This document shows positions 1 through 9,311 of a DNA stretch of 64,000 nt, one piece after another. The notes beneath the pieces are model-generated. The model did not search any database, was not told where the DNA came from, and saw only the letters and a list, made by a program, of their open reading frames with translations. Numbering within the stretch: position 1 is the first letter of the stretch; every line of letters begins with the position of its first letter. The DNA is from Lentzea guizhouensis (lineage in GTDB: Bacteria; Actinomycetota; Actinomycetes; Mycobacteriales; Pseudonocardiaceae), in the NCBI RefSeq assembly GCF_001701025.1, contig NZ_CP016793.1:5394001-5458000 (forward strand). The letters run 5' to 3'. The position numbers and the translations under genes were made by a program.

Positions 1-1484
1 CCGGTGAGCAGTCCTGGTGCGCGACCGACCCGGTGCACGCGTTCGTCCTCGGCCAAATCGTCGCCGTCGTGGTGCAGCTCCACGACGAGGTTTCCCTCGG
101 CCGGGATCGACTCGAGGCGCTCGGGCAGGGGGAGGGTGTCGCTGTCGATGTGGGTGGAGCGCAGCGCCACCGTGTAGACGGTGAGGCTGTTCGAGAGGTG
201 GTCGACCTCCGCCGCGCAAGTGTCGTCTACTGGGGCTTCGAGCTCCGGTTCATCCACTGTCGGCGTTACGTCCGGCGGCTGCCCTGGAAGCAGACCGTGC
301 CGGCCCAACCCGAGCGGCCGCAGCGGATCGACGTCGCCCAGGTTCGTGTGAACTGGTGCGGCTCGGCTCAGCCACACCCCGCCGGCCTGCCACGTGTCGT
401 CCACTCGGACGTGGCTCCCGTTCGGCAGCCGGCCGGTCCCGGTGGGCCCCACCAAGTCGGCGACGGCGAGGTTGGCGTGTACGACCGCCTCTGCCGCGCC
501 GGTGAACTCGAGCGGATCAGCGGCGAAGTCATCGGGGTCGACGCGCCTGGCCGCGTCGACCCGTCCCGCGAGCAACGGCCAGATACCGGTGAAACGGGGG
601 ACGGCGGTGCGCCGGGTGACGGCGTGGACCAGCTCGTCGAGGTCTTTCCCGCCGAGAAGACCGCGATGGTCGTACCGCTCCCGGTAGCGATCGCTCGAGG
701 TGGCGTAACCGGCCCAGCGACGCACGTCCGGCGCGTCGGTCAGCAGCGCGTCAATCGTGTTCAGCGCAGTTCTCAGCGCTACGGCCAACGTGTCGTCGTC
801 CGACTCCGTGAGCAAGTTGCCGAGCGGGCCGTGAGCCACCAACGGCTTGGCCGCGCCGAGCAGGTGCGCGGCGTACAAGGCGGTGTCGTCGAGAGCACCT
901 TGCCGCGCGTTCGGGTAGTAAACGTTCCCGGTCAGGTGCCCGCGTTCGTCGAACACCCCGCGGCGCCGGAGCCGCTGCAGCTCTCTCCGGTCGCCGGAGT
1001 TCAGGGATCCGCCGAAGGCGTGCAGGTCGACGACCACCCGTTCTCGACGGCAGCCCTGTTCGTCGAACACGTCACGTGCTCCAGACAGGTGCGCCGGTAG
1101 CCAACCGTCCAGGTCTGTCTCTTCCGCACCGAACCTGGCGACCACTTCGCCCCACAACAGGTGCGCACCGCGTTCGATGCGGACGAACGTGCCGACCGGC
1201 AGCAGGGGCAACTGGCCGTTTCTCGCCTCCAGCGGCACGAACAGTTCCGGGTCGAGGACCGCTGCGCAGTAGCCGTCGTTCTCGACGTCGAACCCGAAAT
1301 GCAAGGCATTGAACGCCGTGCTGGTGTGCAGCGGGATACCACGAACACGCGCCACCTGCTCCAAGTAGGCAGTGATCTTGACGCGCTCGGTGGCGGGTAC
1401 CGCGTCGGGACCTTGCAGCAGCGTGCAGGTGAACAACGGCTCGTCGTACAACGGCCGCCACACCGGTGCTTCAGTGACCGTCAT
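1..1484 (-). CDS. Unknown partner protein of the helicase fusion (partial, C-terminus off the window)
   Basis: An uninterrupted frame of about 494 codons starts at ATG 1484-1482 and runs off the left edge, so the C-terminus is missing. The start overlaps the stop of the upstream helicase (ATGA), which implies translational coupling and a joint function. I do not recognise the family. It begins MTVTEAPVWRPLYDE and has alternating acidic and hydrophobic segments, no signal peptide, no membrane segment and no visible P-loop. The region around residues 130-330 is rich in Arg, Asp and His. Being the only partner of a giant DnaQ-DinG-RecQ protein, it may be a substrate-recognition or effector subunit, but that is inference from context only. 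Confidence 0.7.
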   Translation of the reverse strand, partial: MTVTEAPVWRPLYDEPLFTCTLLQGPDAVPATERVKITAYLEQVARVRGIPLHTSTAFNALHFGFDVENDGYCAAVLDPELFVPLEARNGQLPLLPVGTFVRIERGAHLLWGEVVARFGAEETDLDGWLPAHLSGARDVFDEQGCRRERVVVDLHAFGGSLNSGDRRELQRLRRRGVFDERGHLTGNVYYPNARQGALDDTALYAAHLLGAAKPLVAHGPLGNLLTESDDDTLAVALRTALNTIDALLTDAPDVRRWAGYATSSDRYRERYDHRGLLGGKDLDELVHAVTRRTAVPRFTGIWPLLAGRVDAARRVDPDDFAADPLEFTGAAEAVVHANLAVADLVGPTGTGRLPNGSHVRVDDTWQAGGVWLSRAAPVHTNLGDVDPLRPLGLGRHGLLPGQPPDVTPTVDEPELEAPVDDTCAAEVDHLSNSLTVYTVALRSTHIDSDTLPLPERLESIPAEGNLVVELHHDGDDLAEDERVHRVGRAPGLLT

Positions 1485-4400
1485 CCACTCACTCCCATCC
1501 GGGTCACTCGGGCGCTGTCCCGGTCGACGTGTCGTCGCAGTCTCCACACCCGCGCGTCGGTCAGCACCACCTCACCGGCGCCGCCCAACCGGACCAGCGC
1601 GTCTTCGACATGACCTGTTTTGATGCCGGGGTCGACGCCCCTGAGCCTGTGGTAGAGCAATCGCGGCCACAACGGCCGCAGGCGTCCTGACCGGCTGGAC
1701 AGGAACACGTCGTCCCCGCGGAGGACCCGGTGCAGCATTCCGGCGGTCAGGCCGCGGTAGTTGTCCCACAGCAACGCCCGGACATAGCGCTCGACAGCCT
1801 CGTGGTAGGGAGCACCGTCCCGGTTGGCGGACGGCCGCGGTCGTGGTGTGTTCAACGCGTTCAGCAGCGCAGGACGCAGGACGGGATCTTCTGCGGTGCC
1901 CCAACAACTCGAACAACGGCACGCCGAACTGTTGCAGGTTCCCTCTGGCAAGGATTGGCCAGGGCGGCCGAAGTACTCGGCGAAACCCTGGTTGACGCAC
2001 CGCGTCGTTTCGGAGTACCAGTTGCGCAACGCGCGCACCTCTTCCCTGAGCCTCTGCCTCTGGGAGTTCATCCGGGTGTCGAAATCAGGAGGCAGCGCGC
2101 ACTGGCCCCCACTCGTCCGGACCGACACGAGGGTCTGGGTGTTACCCGCCTGGGAGACGTCGACGGCTCCTAGGTCGTGCATGGTCGCCAATAACGTCCA
2201 CGTGCCGGCCGCGTCACCGGAGTGGTCCGCGTATCCGACGACCTGCGAGGTGAGCTGCTGGTGGAGTTCGACGACCCGGTGACGGCCGGGGTCGGTCATG
2301 GCGAGCTTCTGCACCATTGCGAGGGGCGCGGCCAGAAGATCATCCTCGCAACGGACGGGATCGTCGATCGGCTTCAGCGTCACCGTCGCCGGGAAGTCCC
2401 CGCCGTCGTCCACGGCACCGGCTGCGGCGAGCACCGCCAGCGCCCTGATGACGGCTGTCCGGTAGGCGGCGATCGTCTCGGACTTCCGCGCTTCATGAGC
2501 GGACAACAGTCCTGCGGCGAGCTCGTCACCGATGACGGTGTCGACGACCAGGTCTGGATCGAGCACTCCTTGGTCGCGAGCGGCGACCAACACCGCGTTC
2601 CCGATGCGTCGCAGCGTCGGTGCGGCTAGGCCCCGAGAGGCCATCCAGGCCACTGTGCGGAACCCTTTGCCGGTGCCAAGTGCCAGTCCGTGGGAGGGCG
2701 AGGTGATCGCGGTGGACGGTTTTCCCGCCTGATCACGGCCCGCTCGGCCGAGCTGTTGGTAGAGCCCCGCGAGGTCGGTGGGCGGGGACACGACGAACAC
2801 ACAGCGGATGTCCTTGCGGTTGACGCCGAGCCCGAACGCGCTGGTCGCCACGATGAGCAGCGGAACGAAATCCTCGTCGTCCCTCGTGGGCGCGTCGCGG
2901 AACTCGGTGAGCACTGCGGCCTTCTCCGCCTCGGGCATCCGGCCGTGGAACCTGCGCACCCGCTTGGTGCCGCCTTCGCCGATGAATTCGCGAAGGTGCG
3001 CGTACAGCGTGTCCACTTCACGGACGGTGAGGCAGTAGAAGATGGCGTGGTCTGTACAAGCCGCCGTCACCGCCTCGGCCAACCCGGCCACGGCGTTGAG
3101 GCCACCGGAGGGCATGACCCGTCGGTAGATGGCAAGCTCCGGGCGCAGCGGGTCAGCGGTGATCGTGGTCAGCGGTTCGCCCTCGGTCGGCTCCTCCGGT
3201 AGACCGAACAGTCCGCTACGCAGCCCTTGTCGTACCCCGCGGTTGGCCGTCGCGGTCACGGCGGTGATGCGAAGCCCGTGTGCGATCCTCAACTCGCCGA
3301 GCAGCGTGGCTGCCCGTCGGAAGCTCGGCCTGAAGTCGTCTCCCCATTGGACGAACGTGTGGGCCTCGTCGATCGCGACGCGCCGCAGGTTCCCCCTCTC
3401 GGCCGCTTCGCGCAACAAGTCCTGGAAACGACGGTTCGCCAGGCGCTCCGGGGAGATGTAGATCAGTCTGATGCCGTGGTCCCTGACCCCGGTGAGCTGT
3501 TCGGCGACCTCGGTCTTTCCACGTCTGCTGTTCGACTCCGCCATGGGCCCGACCAGTGCTCGAACGGCGCCTCCGACGGTGGCGTTGAGTTCGAGGGCTT
3601 GGTCGGCCATGAGCGCGACCAGCGGTGACACCACGATGGTGACACCGCTCATGGCGAGTGCGGGCAGTTGAAAGGTGTACGACTTGCCGAACCCGGTGGG
3701 CAGGAGAGCCAGCACGTCGGAGCTGTCGGCGACGGCGCGGATCACCTGCTCCTGTTCACTGCGCAGAACCATCGGTTCGTCGCCGGGGTGCAGGCACGTG
3801 GCGATCCTGGCGCATCGCTCGACGAGCAGGTCACCGAACGTTCCGTCGGCGCGCGCCGCGGCTTCGGCCGCCGGGGTGATGCGGGCGTCGAGGATCTTGC
3901 GGGTGGCGGGGAGGAGAGTCTGCTCGGCCAGTGCCGCCGGTGTGCACAACTCGTCGGCGCGCTCGGAGGTGATCTTCCCGCAGTCGGCGAGGAACCGCCA
4001 GATCCGTTCCCACCCGGCGGCCATGGTCACCAGGTTTCCTCCCGCGGCCTCGCCGGTGTCCGGATCGCTCGTGAGCAGCCCTGGATCGAGCGACTCGAGG
4101 AACACCTTCCGGTAGCTGCGTCGCAGCGCGGTGTTCCCCTCGAGCTTCCGGTCGCTGATGACGATGACGCCACGGTGGCCGGCTGAACGGATGAGCCGGC
4201 CGACGGCCTGCCTGAGGTCCATCGCGGCCAACGGCAGGTAATAGGACTCGCTGGCGACCCGGTCGGGGTCCGGGTGACCGCTGTCCGCGGCGCGACGGGC
4301 GATGGCCGCGCGACGAGCCGCGACCACGGGATCGGCGAACGGCGCGAACGGGAGTTTGTTGATCCACACCAGGGACAGGCGGTTGGCAGGGAAGTCGACG

Positions 4401-7400
4401 CCTTGCCACATGCCACGAGTTGCCACGCAAAATCCTCCGAACTCGGCGAAGGCATGTGCGGCGCGGGCATTGCCGAGGACAGGGGCAACGGCAACGGGCA
4501 CATCAGATGCTTCGCCAGGTAGCTCTGCGAGGAGGCTTTCGGCGATCGCGGATGCCGTACGGGTGGCTGTGGTCAAGACCAGGGCTCCGCCGGTGAACGC
4601 CTCCGCATCGTCGATTCCCGAAGGGCTCGGATCTGGACGGATGACTTCGCGGGCGTAACCGGCGAGTTGGTGGGCCACCGTGCGGACGGCACCCTCGGTC
4701 TGTTCAGCCCAGCTGGGGAAGTCGGTCAGACAGAGCAGGCGAGCCTGCTCGGCGAGGTCGAACGGTCCAGGCAGGCAGTGGGCGTCCACATCCGCGTCGA
4801 GGGCGAGCCTGCTGCGGATGTAGTCCCATCGGCCGGAGACCCGCAGGGTCGCCGAGACGTAGAAGATGCGGGCGAAGCGCTCCCTGGCCGACTGCCACTG
4901 CCGGTCACGGGACAGTTCGATGGGCGAGGACGTCACCGTGAAGGCGTACCGACGAGCCGAAACGCTCAATCCCTGCAGTTCGAGTTCGGTGGCGTACACG
5001 ATCCGGTTCGACACCTCGCGCTGCGGGATGCTCCCTGACGCTTCTGGCTGGTCGTCCGACCCGGTCTCGCCCAGATGCTCCTCCAGCGGGTCGAGTGGGA
5101 CGTCCGGCTCGCCGCCCTGATCGCCGTCGAGGATGGTTGGCACGTCGGGCACGTCGGGCACGTCGGCAGGTAAGGCCCCTGCCCGCTCCAGGGTGAGGAT
5201 TTCGTCGGCATCACCGAAGATCGTCTTCGCGGCGTCGCCCAGGTTCTCGACCCTGGTGGCCAGTGACGCAGCCCGTTCACGTTCCCACCACGACGCGGCG
5301 CGCATTTCCGGTGATCCGAGATGGCCGATCAGTCTTTGGTGAACCTGTCCTGCCATGATGGCGAGCCTGCTGAAGCGGGACATCAGGTGGCGCGCGGGCG
5401 TGCTGTTGCCAAGACCGCCGAATGGGCTCGCCAGCGTTGCGGTTCGGAGCCCCGGTTCGCCACCCACCGCGTCGAACACCGCCTGCGCTGCCTTGGGGAT
5501 CACCTCGGTGTCGAGCATCCGCTCAAGATCGGCGATGTGCTCGCGAAGCAGTTCTGGGGCGTTGCGGTGGGTGCGGCTCCAATGAAGCAGATCTGCTACG
5601 AGGTTCTCCATGGACCGGTAGTCGACTTCGGCACTTGCCGCCCCGGTGGCGGCGTGCTCGAGAGAATGCGCCTCGTCAACGATGAGCAACGTGTCGTCAG
5701 CGAACACATCGGGGTTGCTCAGCAACAACGCGTGGTTGGCGATCACCAATCGGTGGTTGGCCAGCGCCTCTGCGACGGTGTCGGTCATGCGGGCCAGCGG
5801 CGAGCCAGAGTGCGCTCCGTAATCGCCGTATTCCTGGCTCAGGTCACCCAGCCACAGCCCGACCATGGACCCCGCTGTTGCCTCGATGTACTCGGCCAGG
5901 AAGGCCGGTAGGTCGACCGGGTCGACACTGCGTGCCATCCACGCTTGGTATGCCGACGTAGCGCTGGTGAGTCGCCGAACCAAGTACACCAGGAGCTCGC
6001 GGTACTCAGGCTTCGCCACGAACCGGCTGCGCTCGGATTTCCTGCCGGTTCCGTAGTTGGAGGTGATCGCGTCGGTGACAGCAGCGACCAGCGATCGCAT
6101 GGACAGGCGGTTTCGCCTTCCCTTGACCAAGTCGGTGATGCTGTCGAGACCGCTGACAGCGGGCATGAGTCGGGTGATGTCCGTCGCGAGCTGGAACTGG
6201 AGCTGCTTGGTGTAGGTGGCGAGAACCACGCGTCGAGAAGGAGAAGCGGCCAGCCAGTCCAGGGCTGTGGCGAGGATGGCGAAACTCTTGCCGGTCCCGG
6301 TCGGCGCTTCGCACAACGCGTCGCGGCCGACCGCTACCTGATCCGCCAGCACCTCGGCCATGCGCTGCTGGGCCGGTCTCCGTTCAACGGCTCTGCCCGA
6401 CCCGACTTGTGCCAGTACGTACGGATCGGTTCGACCCGCTTCGTCGAGCATGCCTTCGGGGATCGAGAACGTCGCTGGGGTGGCACGTCCTCGACGCAGG
6501 GGGGTGAACAGCCCTGAGCCGGCCAACGTCCCGGCGAGGACACCTGCCACAGCACCGTCGTCAGCTGCGGGTGGCCTGGAGGGCTCGTGAAGCAGCGAAG
6601 TCATCAAGGCCCAAGCAGGCGATCCGACGCCGATCCCGAGCACCAGGTCCCGCAGGGGCCCGTCCCAGGCGCTGACGAATTCCGCAGCACGGCACAGCAG
6701 TCGGGAGGTCAGGGCGGCGTCGTCCCCAGCGTCGTGCCAACGCAAACCGGTTCGGTCCACACCGGTGGTTTCAGCGAGCTCGCCCAACCGGTGCGTCGAG
6801 GCGAAGGGCCAGACGGCATGTGCCACGTACAGCGCGTCCACGAGCCGGAGACCTCCCAGCGGAGGTTGGTCCACGCTCTTGGCCAAGTTCTCAAGCATCT
6901 CGAAGTCGGCGGCGAAACCGTTGTACGCGACGAGGGTGTCAGCACCCTCCGAGTACCCCCGCAGGTCCTGCAGCACCTGCGCGGCGGGCACCTTGCCCGA
7001 CTCGTACCGGGCTCTGACCGAGGTGGACCGCAGGTGGTCTTCCCACTCCCCGTCCGGCAAGGCAACCCACGCGTCAAACCTCGGGGCGTCCTCGACCCAG
7101 GTCCGGTCGGCCGACAACCGAACCGCGCCGATCTGGTAGATGCGACGATCCTTGCCGGATCCCTGAGAACTCGGCCGGACCACTGCTTCCACGTCGATGA
7201 CGATCGCTCGGGGGACAGCACGTTGTTCGACAGGCGCAGAGTCGAGGTGTGTGCGGTCGGCGGCGCGCGATGCGGACCGCAGAGTTCCGCCGTCATCCAC
7301 CAGAAGCCCGAGGTGGACGGCCGCAGTTACGATCTTCCGCAATCTTTGAGCGGTCAGGCCAGGCCAGGTGACGCGCGCTCGGGTGAGCAACTCGGCCTCG

Positions 7401-7459
7401 CCGCAAGGACCCTGGTCCGCGATCAAGTGCGCAACACGTTCTTCCCGAGAGTTGGTCAT
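1481..7459 (-). CDS. DnaQ-type exonuclease / DinG-like helicase / RecQ-like helicase fusion
   Basis: A protein of 1992 residues with three enzymatic modules. Residues ~85-260 are a DEDDh exonuclease: D89 and E91 (IDVEA), D185 (ADFEM), and H242 with D247 (WHDAGDD). Residues ~365-1110 are an XPD/DinG-like helicase with Walker A PTGTGKS (386-392), DEAH (595-598) and motif VI RQAVGRLIR. There are no cysteines between Walker A and DEAH, so the Fe-S cluster of classic XPD/DinG is absent. Residues ~1220-1900 are RecQ-like, with LPTGFGKS (1253-1260), a second DEAH (1364-1367), motif VI QQLGRAGRD, and a late Cys cluster (CNSSACRCSSC) like the RecQ zinc site. The start is placed at MTNSREERV; the longer open frame upstream looks non-coding. 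It is coupled to the downstream unknown gene. A role in DNA processing or defence is inferred from the enzyme mix. Confidence 0.85.
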   Translation of the reverse strand: MTNSREERVAHLIADQGPCGEAELLTRARVTWPGLTAQRLRKIVTAAVHLGLLVDDGGTLRSASRAADRTHLDSAPVEQRAVPRAIVIDVEAVVRPSSQGSGKDRRIYQIGAVRLSADRTWVEDAPRFDAWVALPDGEWEDHLRSTSVRARYESGKVPAAQVLQDLRGYSEGADTLVAYNGFAADFEMLENLAKSVDQPPLGGLRLVDALYVAHAVWPFASTHRLGELAETTGVDRTGLRWHDAGDDAALTSRLLCRAAEFVSAWDGPLRDLVLGIGVGSPAWALMTSLLHEPSRPPAADDGAVAGVLAGTLAGSGLFTPLRRGRATPATFSIPEGMLDEAGRTDPYVLAQVGSGRAVERRPAQQRMAEVLADQVAVGRDALCEAPTGTGKSFAILATALDWLAASPSRRVVLATYTKQLQFQLATDITRLMPAVSGLDSITDLVKGRRNRLSMRSLVAAVTDAITSNYGTGRKSERSRFVAKPEYRELLVYLVRRLTSATSAYQAWMARSVDPVDLPAFLAEYIEATAGSMVGLWLGDLSQEYGDYGAHSGSPLARMTDTVAEALANHRLVIANHALLLSNPDVFADDTLLIVDEAHSLEHAATGAASAEVDYRSMENLVADLLHWSRTHRNAPELLREHIADLERMLDTEVIPKAAQAVFDAVGGEPGLRTATLASPFGGLGNSTPARHLMSRFSRLAIMAGQVHQRLIGHLGSPEMRAASWWERERAASLATRVENLGDAAKTIFGDADEILTLERAGALPADVPDVPDVPTILDGDQGGEPDVPLDPLEEHLGETGSDDQPEASGSIPQREVSNRIVYATELELQGLSVSARRYAFTVTSSPIELSRDRQWQSARERFARIFYVSATLRVSGRWDYIRSRLALDADVDAHCLPGPFDLAEQARLLCLTDFPSWAEQTEGAVRTVAHQLAGYAREVIRPDPSPSGIDDAEAFTGGALVLTTATRTASAIAESLLAELPGEASDVPVAVAPVLGNARAAHAFAEFGGFCVATRGMWQGVDFPANRLSLVWINKLPFAPFADPVVAARRAAIARRAADSGHPDPDRVASESYYLPLAAMDLRQAVGRLIRSAGHRGVIVISDRKLEGNTALRRSYRKVFLESLDPGLLTSDPDTGEAAGGNLVTMAAGWERIWRFLADCGKITSERADELCTPAALAEQTLLPATRKILDARITPAAEAAARADGTFGDLLVERCARIATCLHPGDEPMVLRSEQEQVIRAVADSSDVLALLPTGFGKSYTFQLPALAMSGVTIVVSPLVALMADQALELNATVGGAVRALVGPMAESNSRRGKTEVAEQLTGVRDHGIRLIYISPERLANRRFQDLLREAAERGNLRRVAIDEAHTFVQWGDDFRPSFRRAATLLGELRIAHGLRITAVTATANRGVRQGLRSGLFGLPEEPTEGEPLTTITADPLRPELAIYRRVMPSGGLNAVAGLAEAVTAACTDHAIFYCLTVREVDTLYAHLREFIGEGGTKRVRRFHGRMPEAEKAAVLTEFRDAPTRDDEDFVPLLIVATSAFGLGVNRKDIRCVFVVSPPTDLAGLYQQLGRAGRDQAGKPSTAITSPSHGLALGTGKGFRTVAWMASRGLAAPTLRRIGNAVLVAARDQGVLDPDLVVDTVIGDELAAGLLSAHEARKSETIAAYRTAVIRALAVLAAAGAVDDGGDFPATVTLKPIDDPVRCEDDLLAAPLAMVQKLAMTDPGRHRVVELHQQLTSQVVGYADHSGDAAGTWTLLATMHDLGAVDVSQAGNTQTLVSVRTSGGQCALPPDFDTRMNSQRQRLREEVRALRNWYSETTRCVNQGFAEYFGRPGQSLPEGTCNSSACRCSSCWGTAEDPVLRPALLNALNTPRPRPSANRDGAPYHEAVERYVRALLWDNYRGLTAGMLHRVLRGDDVFLSSRSGRLRPLWPRLLYHRLRGVDPGIKTGHVEDALVRLGGAGEVVLTDARVWRLRRHVDRDSARVTRMGVSG

Positions 7460-7985
7460 GTCATCGTTTCCGCTGCTCGACTCGTACCGAGCGTTCGCCG
7501 CTGCCCAGAACGGCCGCGCTCGACGCGGATAGCAGGGAAAAGCCCCTGGTGGGCGCGAGCTGCAGAGCTCGGCGACCGTGTGTCTGGCCGGCGCGAAGTC
7601 CTCGGATCCTGAGCTTGCTCGGGTGCACGTTTGGAATTCGAGTCGAGATGATCTGTCGTTACACCGAGTCGTAACTGGCTGCTTGGGGGCCCCGATGCTC
7701 CGCACCGCGATCGTTGTGGTTGACGCCGTGGAGGGCAGCCGCGCTGACGCCACGACAACCAGGAGGTGCACACGGACTTGGCGGCACAGAGAGGCTGAGT
7801 TGTACGGCCCGCGTGGAATTCGAGGCTTTCGGCTCGCTGCTCTAGTGGTTGTGAAGGACCCGCCCTGCATCGTCCACGTGACTTGGAATCGGTCTCGCGT
7901 GTCGTCGTAGTAACTCGTCAGCGCTGAGCAGCGATCTTCACGTAGTTGTGATTGATGCGGCGCGGATCTGCGGAGGATGCCGGCA
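7460..7985. other. Divergent intergenic region, 526 bp
   Basis: This lies between the minus-strand helicase and the plus-strand STAND gene. The frames that stay open across it do not look like protein. It presumably holds the promoters of both transcription units. The only clear element is the strong GGAGG ribosome site at 7972-7976 that serves the downstream ATG at 7986. No tRNA and no strong hairpin were seen. Confidence 0.5.
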
Positions 7986-9293
7986 ATGAAATTTCGGGCG
8001 GGGTTGAAGGTCGCCGCGCTGGCAGTGGTCGTCGGGTTCGTCCTGCCGTTGATGACGAACATCGCATCGAACGCGCTTCCTCCTGCGGTTGAGCCCTACC
8101 GATGGCTTGCATGGCCGCTGTCCGGGATGTTGGCAGTCGTGTACATCGTGGCCGAGGTCCGCCGAAACCGGCGTCAGGGAGATGAGGCGGTTCCAGGCCA
8201 GAGGACCAAGCCTGATCCTCCGCCGGTTCCGGACTTGCATGAGGAACCGCCGGATTCTTGGACTCACCGCGCGGCGGTGGATCACGGTGAGATCTTCGGC
8301 GTGGACAAAGTGCTGACAAGACTGGGTGCATCTCTGGTTAACGATGCCGGCGATTGGGTCATCAGCATTTTTGGTGAGGGCGGATCCGGAAAGACCACCT
8401 TGGCCTATGAATTGGTCAAGCAGCACGCTCAGCGAGGCGGCTTCACACGGATAGCCTGGGTCTCGGCCAAGTCGAGTCATCTCGGTTCAACGGGTGATGT
8501 CGGCAGGACCAGGCAGTCCGAAAACCACTGGCATGACATGCTTGTCGAGGTTTCTCGTCAGCTCGCCTTCGGCATCGATGCCAACCCCGCGCACATTGAG
8601 CAGCGCTTCGCCCAAGCATTGAGCTCGCTAGACCCAGGCGTACGGTGCTTGATTGTGGTCGACAACCTGGAGACTGTCTCAGACGTGGAACGGGCACTCA
8701 GCTTCATCGCTACCTCGTCCGCGCTGCGCCCGCACAAGGTGGTCATCACGACCCGCGTGTCCACTGCAAAGTCATCCGATTCGGTGCAAGAGATCCAATG
8801 GCGCGGCTTAACCAGCGAGGCGGCCAAGCAGTTCGCCCGCCATCTGGCTATGGTCGAACCCGGCTTCACGCCGACTGCGGAGGAACTGGGCGAAGTGGTG
8901 GAGATAAGCGGCGGCATCCCGCTGCTGATTAAGCTGATGATGAAGCTTGCGATCGTTGACGCCCGACCCGTGAGTCATGTGGTTCGCCAACTCAGGAGCA
9001 AGACCACCGATCTCGGCGGCAGAGTCGGTGTATACCTGTACGCGCAAGCCGTAGACGCGCTGTCGGAGAAAGTTGGAGAAGTCGCCGCGGTCAACGTGAT
9101 GAACGTGTTCTGTTGCCGTGCGTCAGGAGAGTCCTTTACCCGGGAGGAGTTCTACAAGCTCAGCCGCATCCCGGACGAAGGCCACTTCGACCACGCCCTG
9201 GCGGCTGCGCGAAACCTCGCACTTGTCCGCAGCATCGACGGCAACAAGAAGTTCACGGTACATCCGTTGCTGCGGCAGTTCGTGTGCGAGTAG
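7986..9293 (+). CDS. Membrane-anchored NB-ARC/STAND ATPase
   Basis: 435 residues. The N-terminus has two hydrophobic stretches (AALAVVVGFVLPLM and WLAWPLSGMLAVVYIV), so it is probably anchored in the membrane. A proline-rich linker leads to an NB-ARC-type P-loop domain: Walker A GEGGSGKTT, Walker B CLIVVDNLE, sensor VVITTR and the GGIPLL motif. The protein ends shortly after the winged-helix region, without repeats. The ATG at 7986 is preferred to 7977 because GGAGG sits at the right distance. The next gene, 18 bp downstream, encodes a helical repeat protein. The pair therefore looks like a STAND receptor split into an ATPase and a sensor subunit (inference). Confidence 0.75.
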   Translation: MKFRAGLKVAALAVVVGFVLPLMTNIASNALPPAVEPYRWLAWPLSGMLAVVYIVAEVRRNRRQGDEAVPGQRTKPDPPPVPDLHEEPPDSWTHRAAVDHGEIFGVDKVLTRLGASLVNDAGDWVISIFGEGGSGKTTLAYELVKQHAQRGGFTRIAWVSAKSSHLGSTGDVGRTRQSENHWHDMLVEVSRQLAFGIDANPAHIEQRFAQALSSLDPGVRCLIVVDNLETVSDVERALSFIATSSALRPHKVVITTRVSTAKSSDSVQEIQWRGLTSEAAKQFARHLAMVEPGFTPTAEELGEVVEISGGIPLLIKLMMKLAIVDARPVSHVVRQLRSKTTDLGGRVGVYLYAQAVDALSEKVGEVAAVNVMNVFCCRASGESFTREEFYKLSRIPDEGHFDHALAAARNLALVRSIDGNKKFTVHPLLRQFVCE

Positions 9294-9311
9294 GAAGCCG
9301 AGGGGCGACTC

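Noticed and set aside
33..1100. Plus-strand open frame of 355 codons
   Set aside because: It is the shadow of the minus-strand partner gene, whose frame is open across the whole region, overlaps the helicase stop by ATGA and has normal protein composition.
7460..8062. N-terminal extension of the helicase fusion by ~200 codons
   Set aside because: The extension overlaps the start of the divergent STAND gene and its composition is Ser/Arg-rich noise; MTNSREERV is a natural start.
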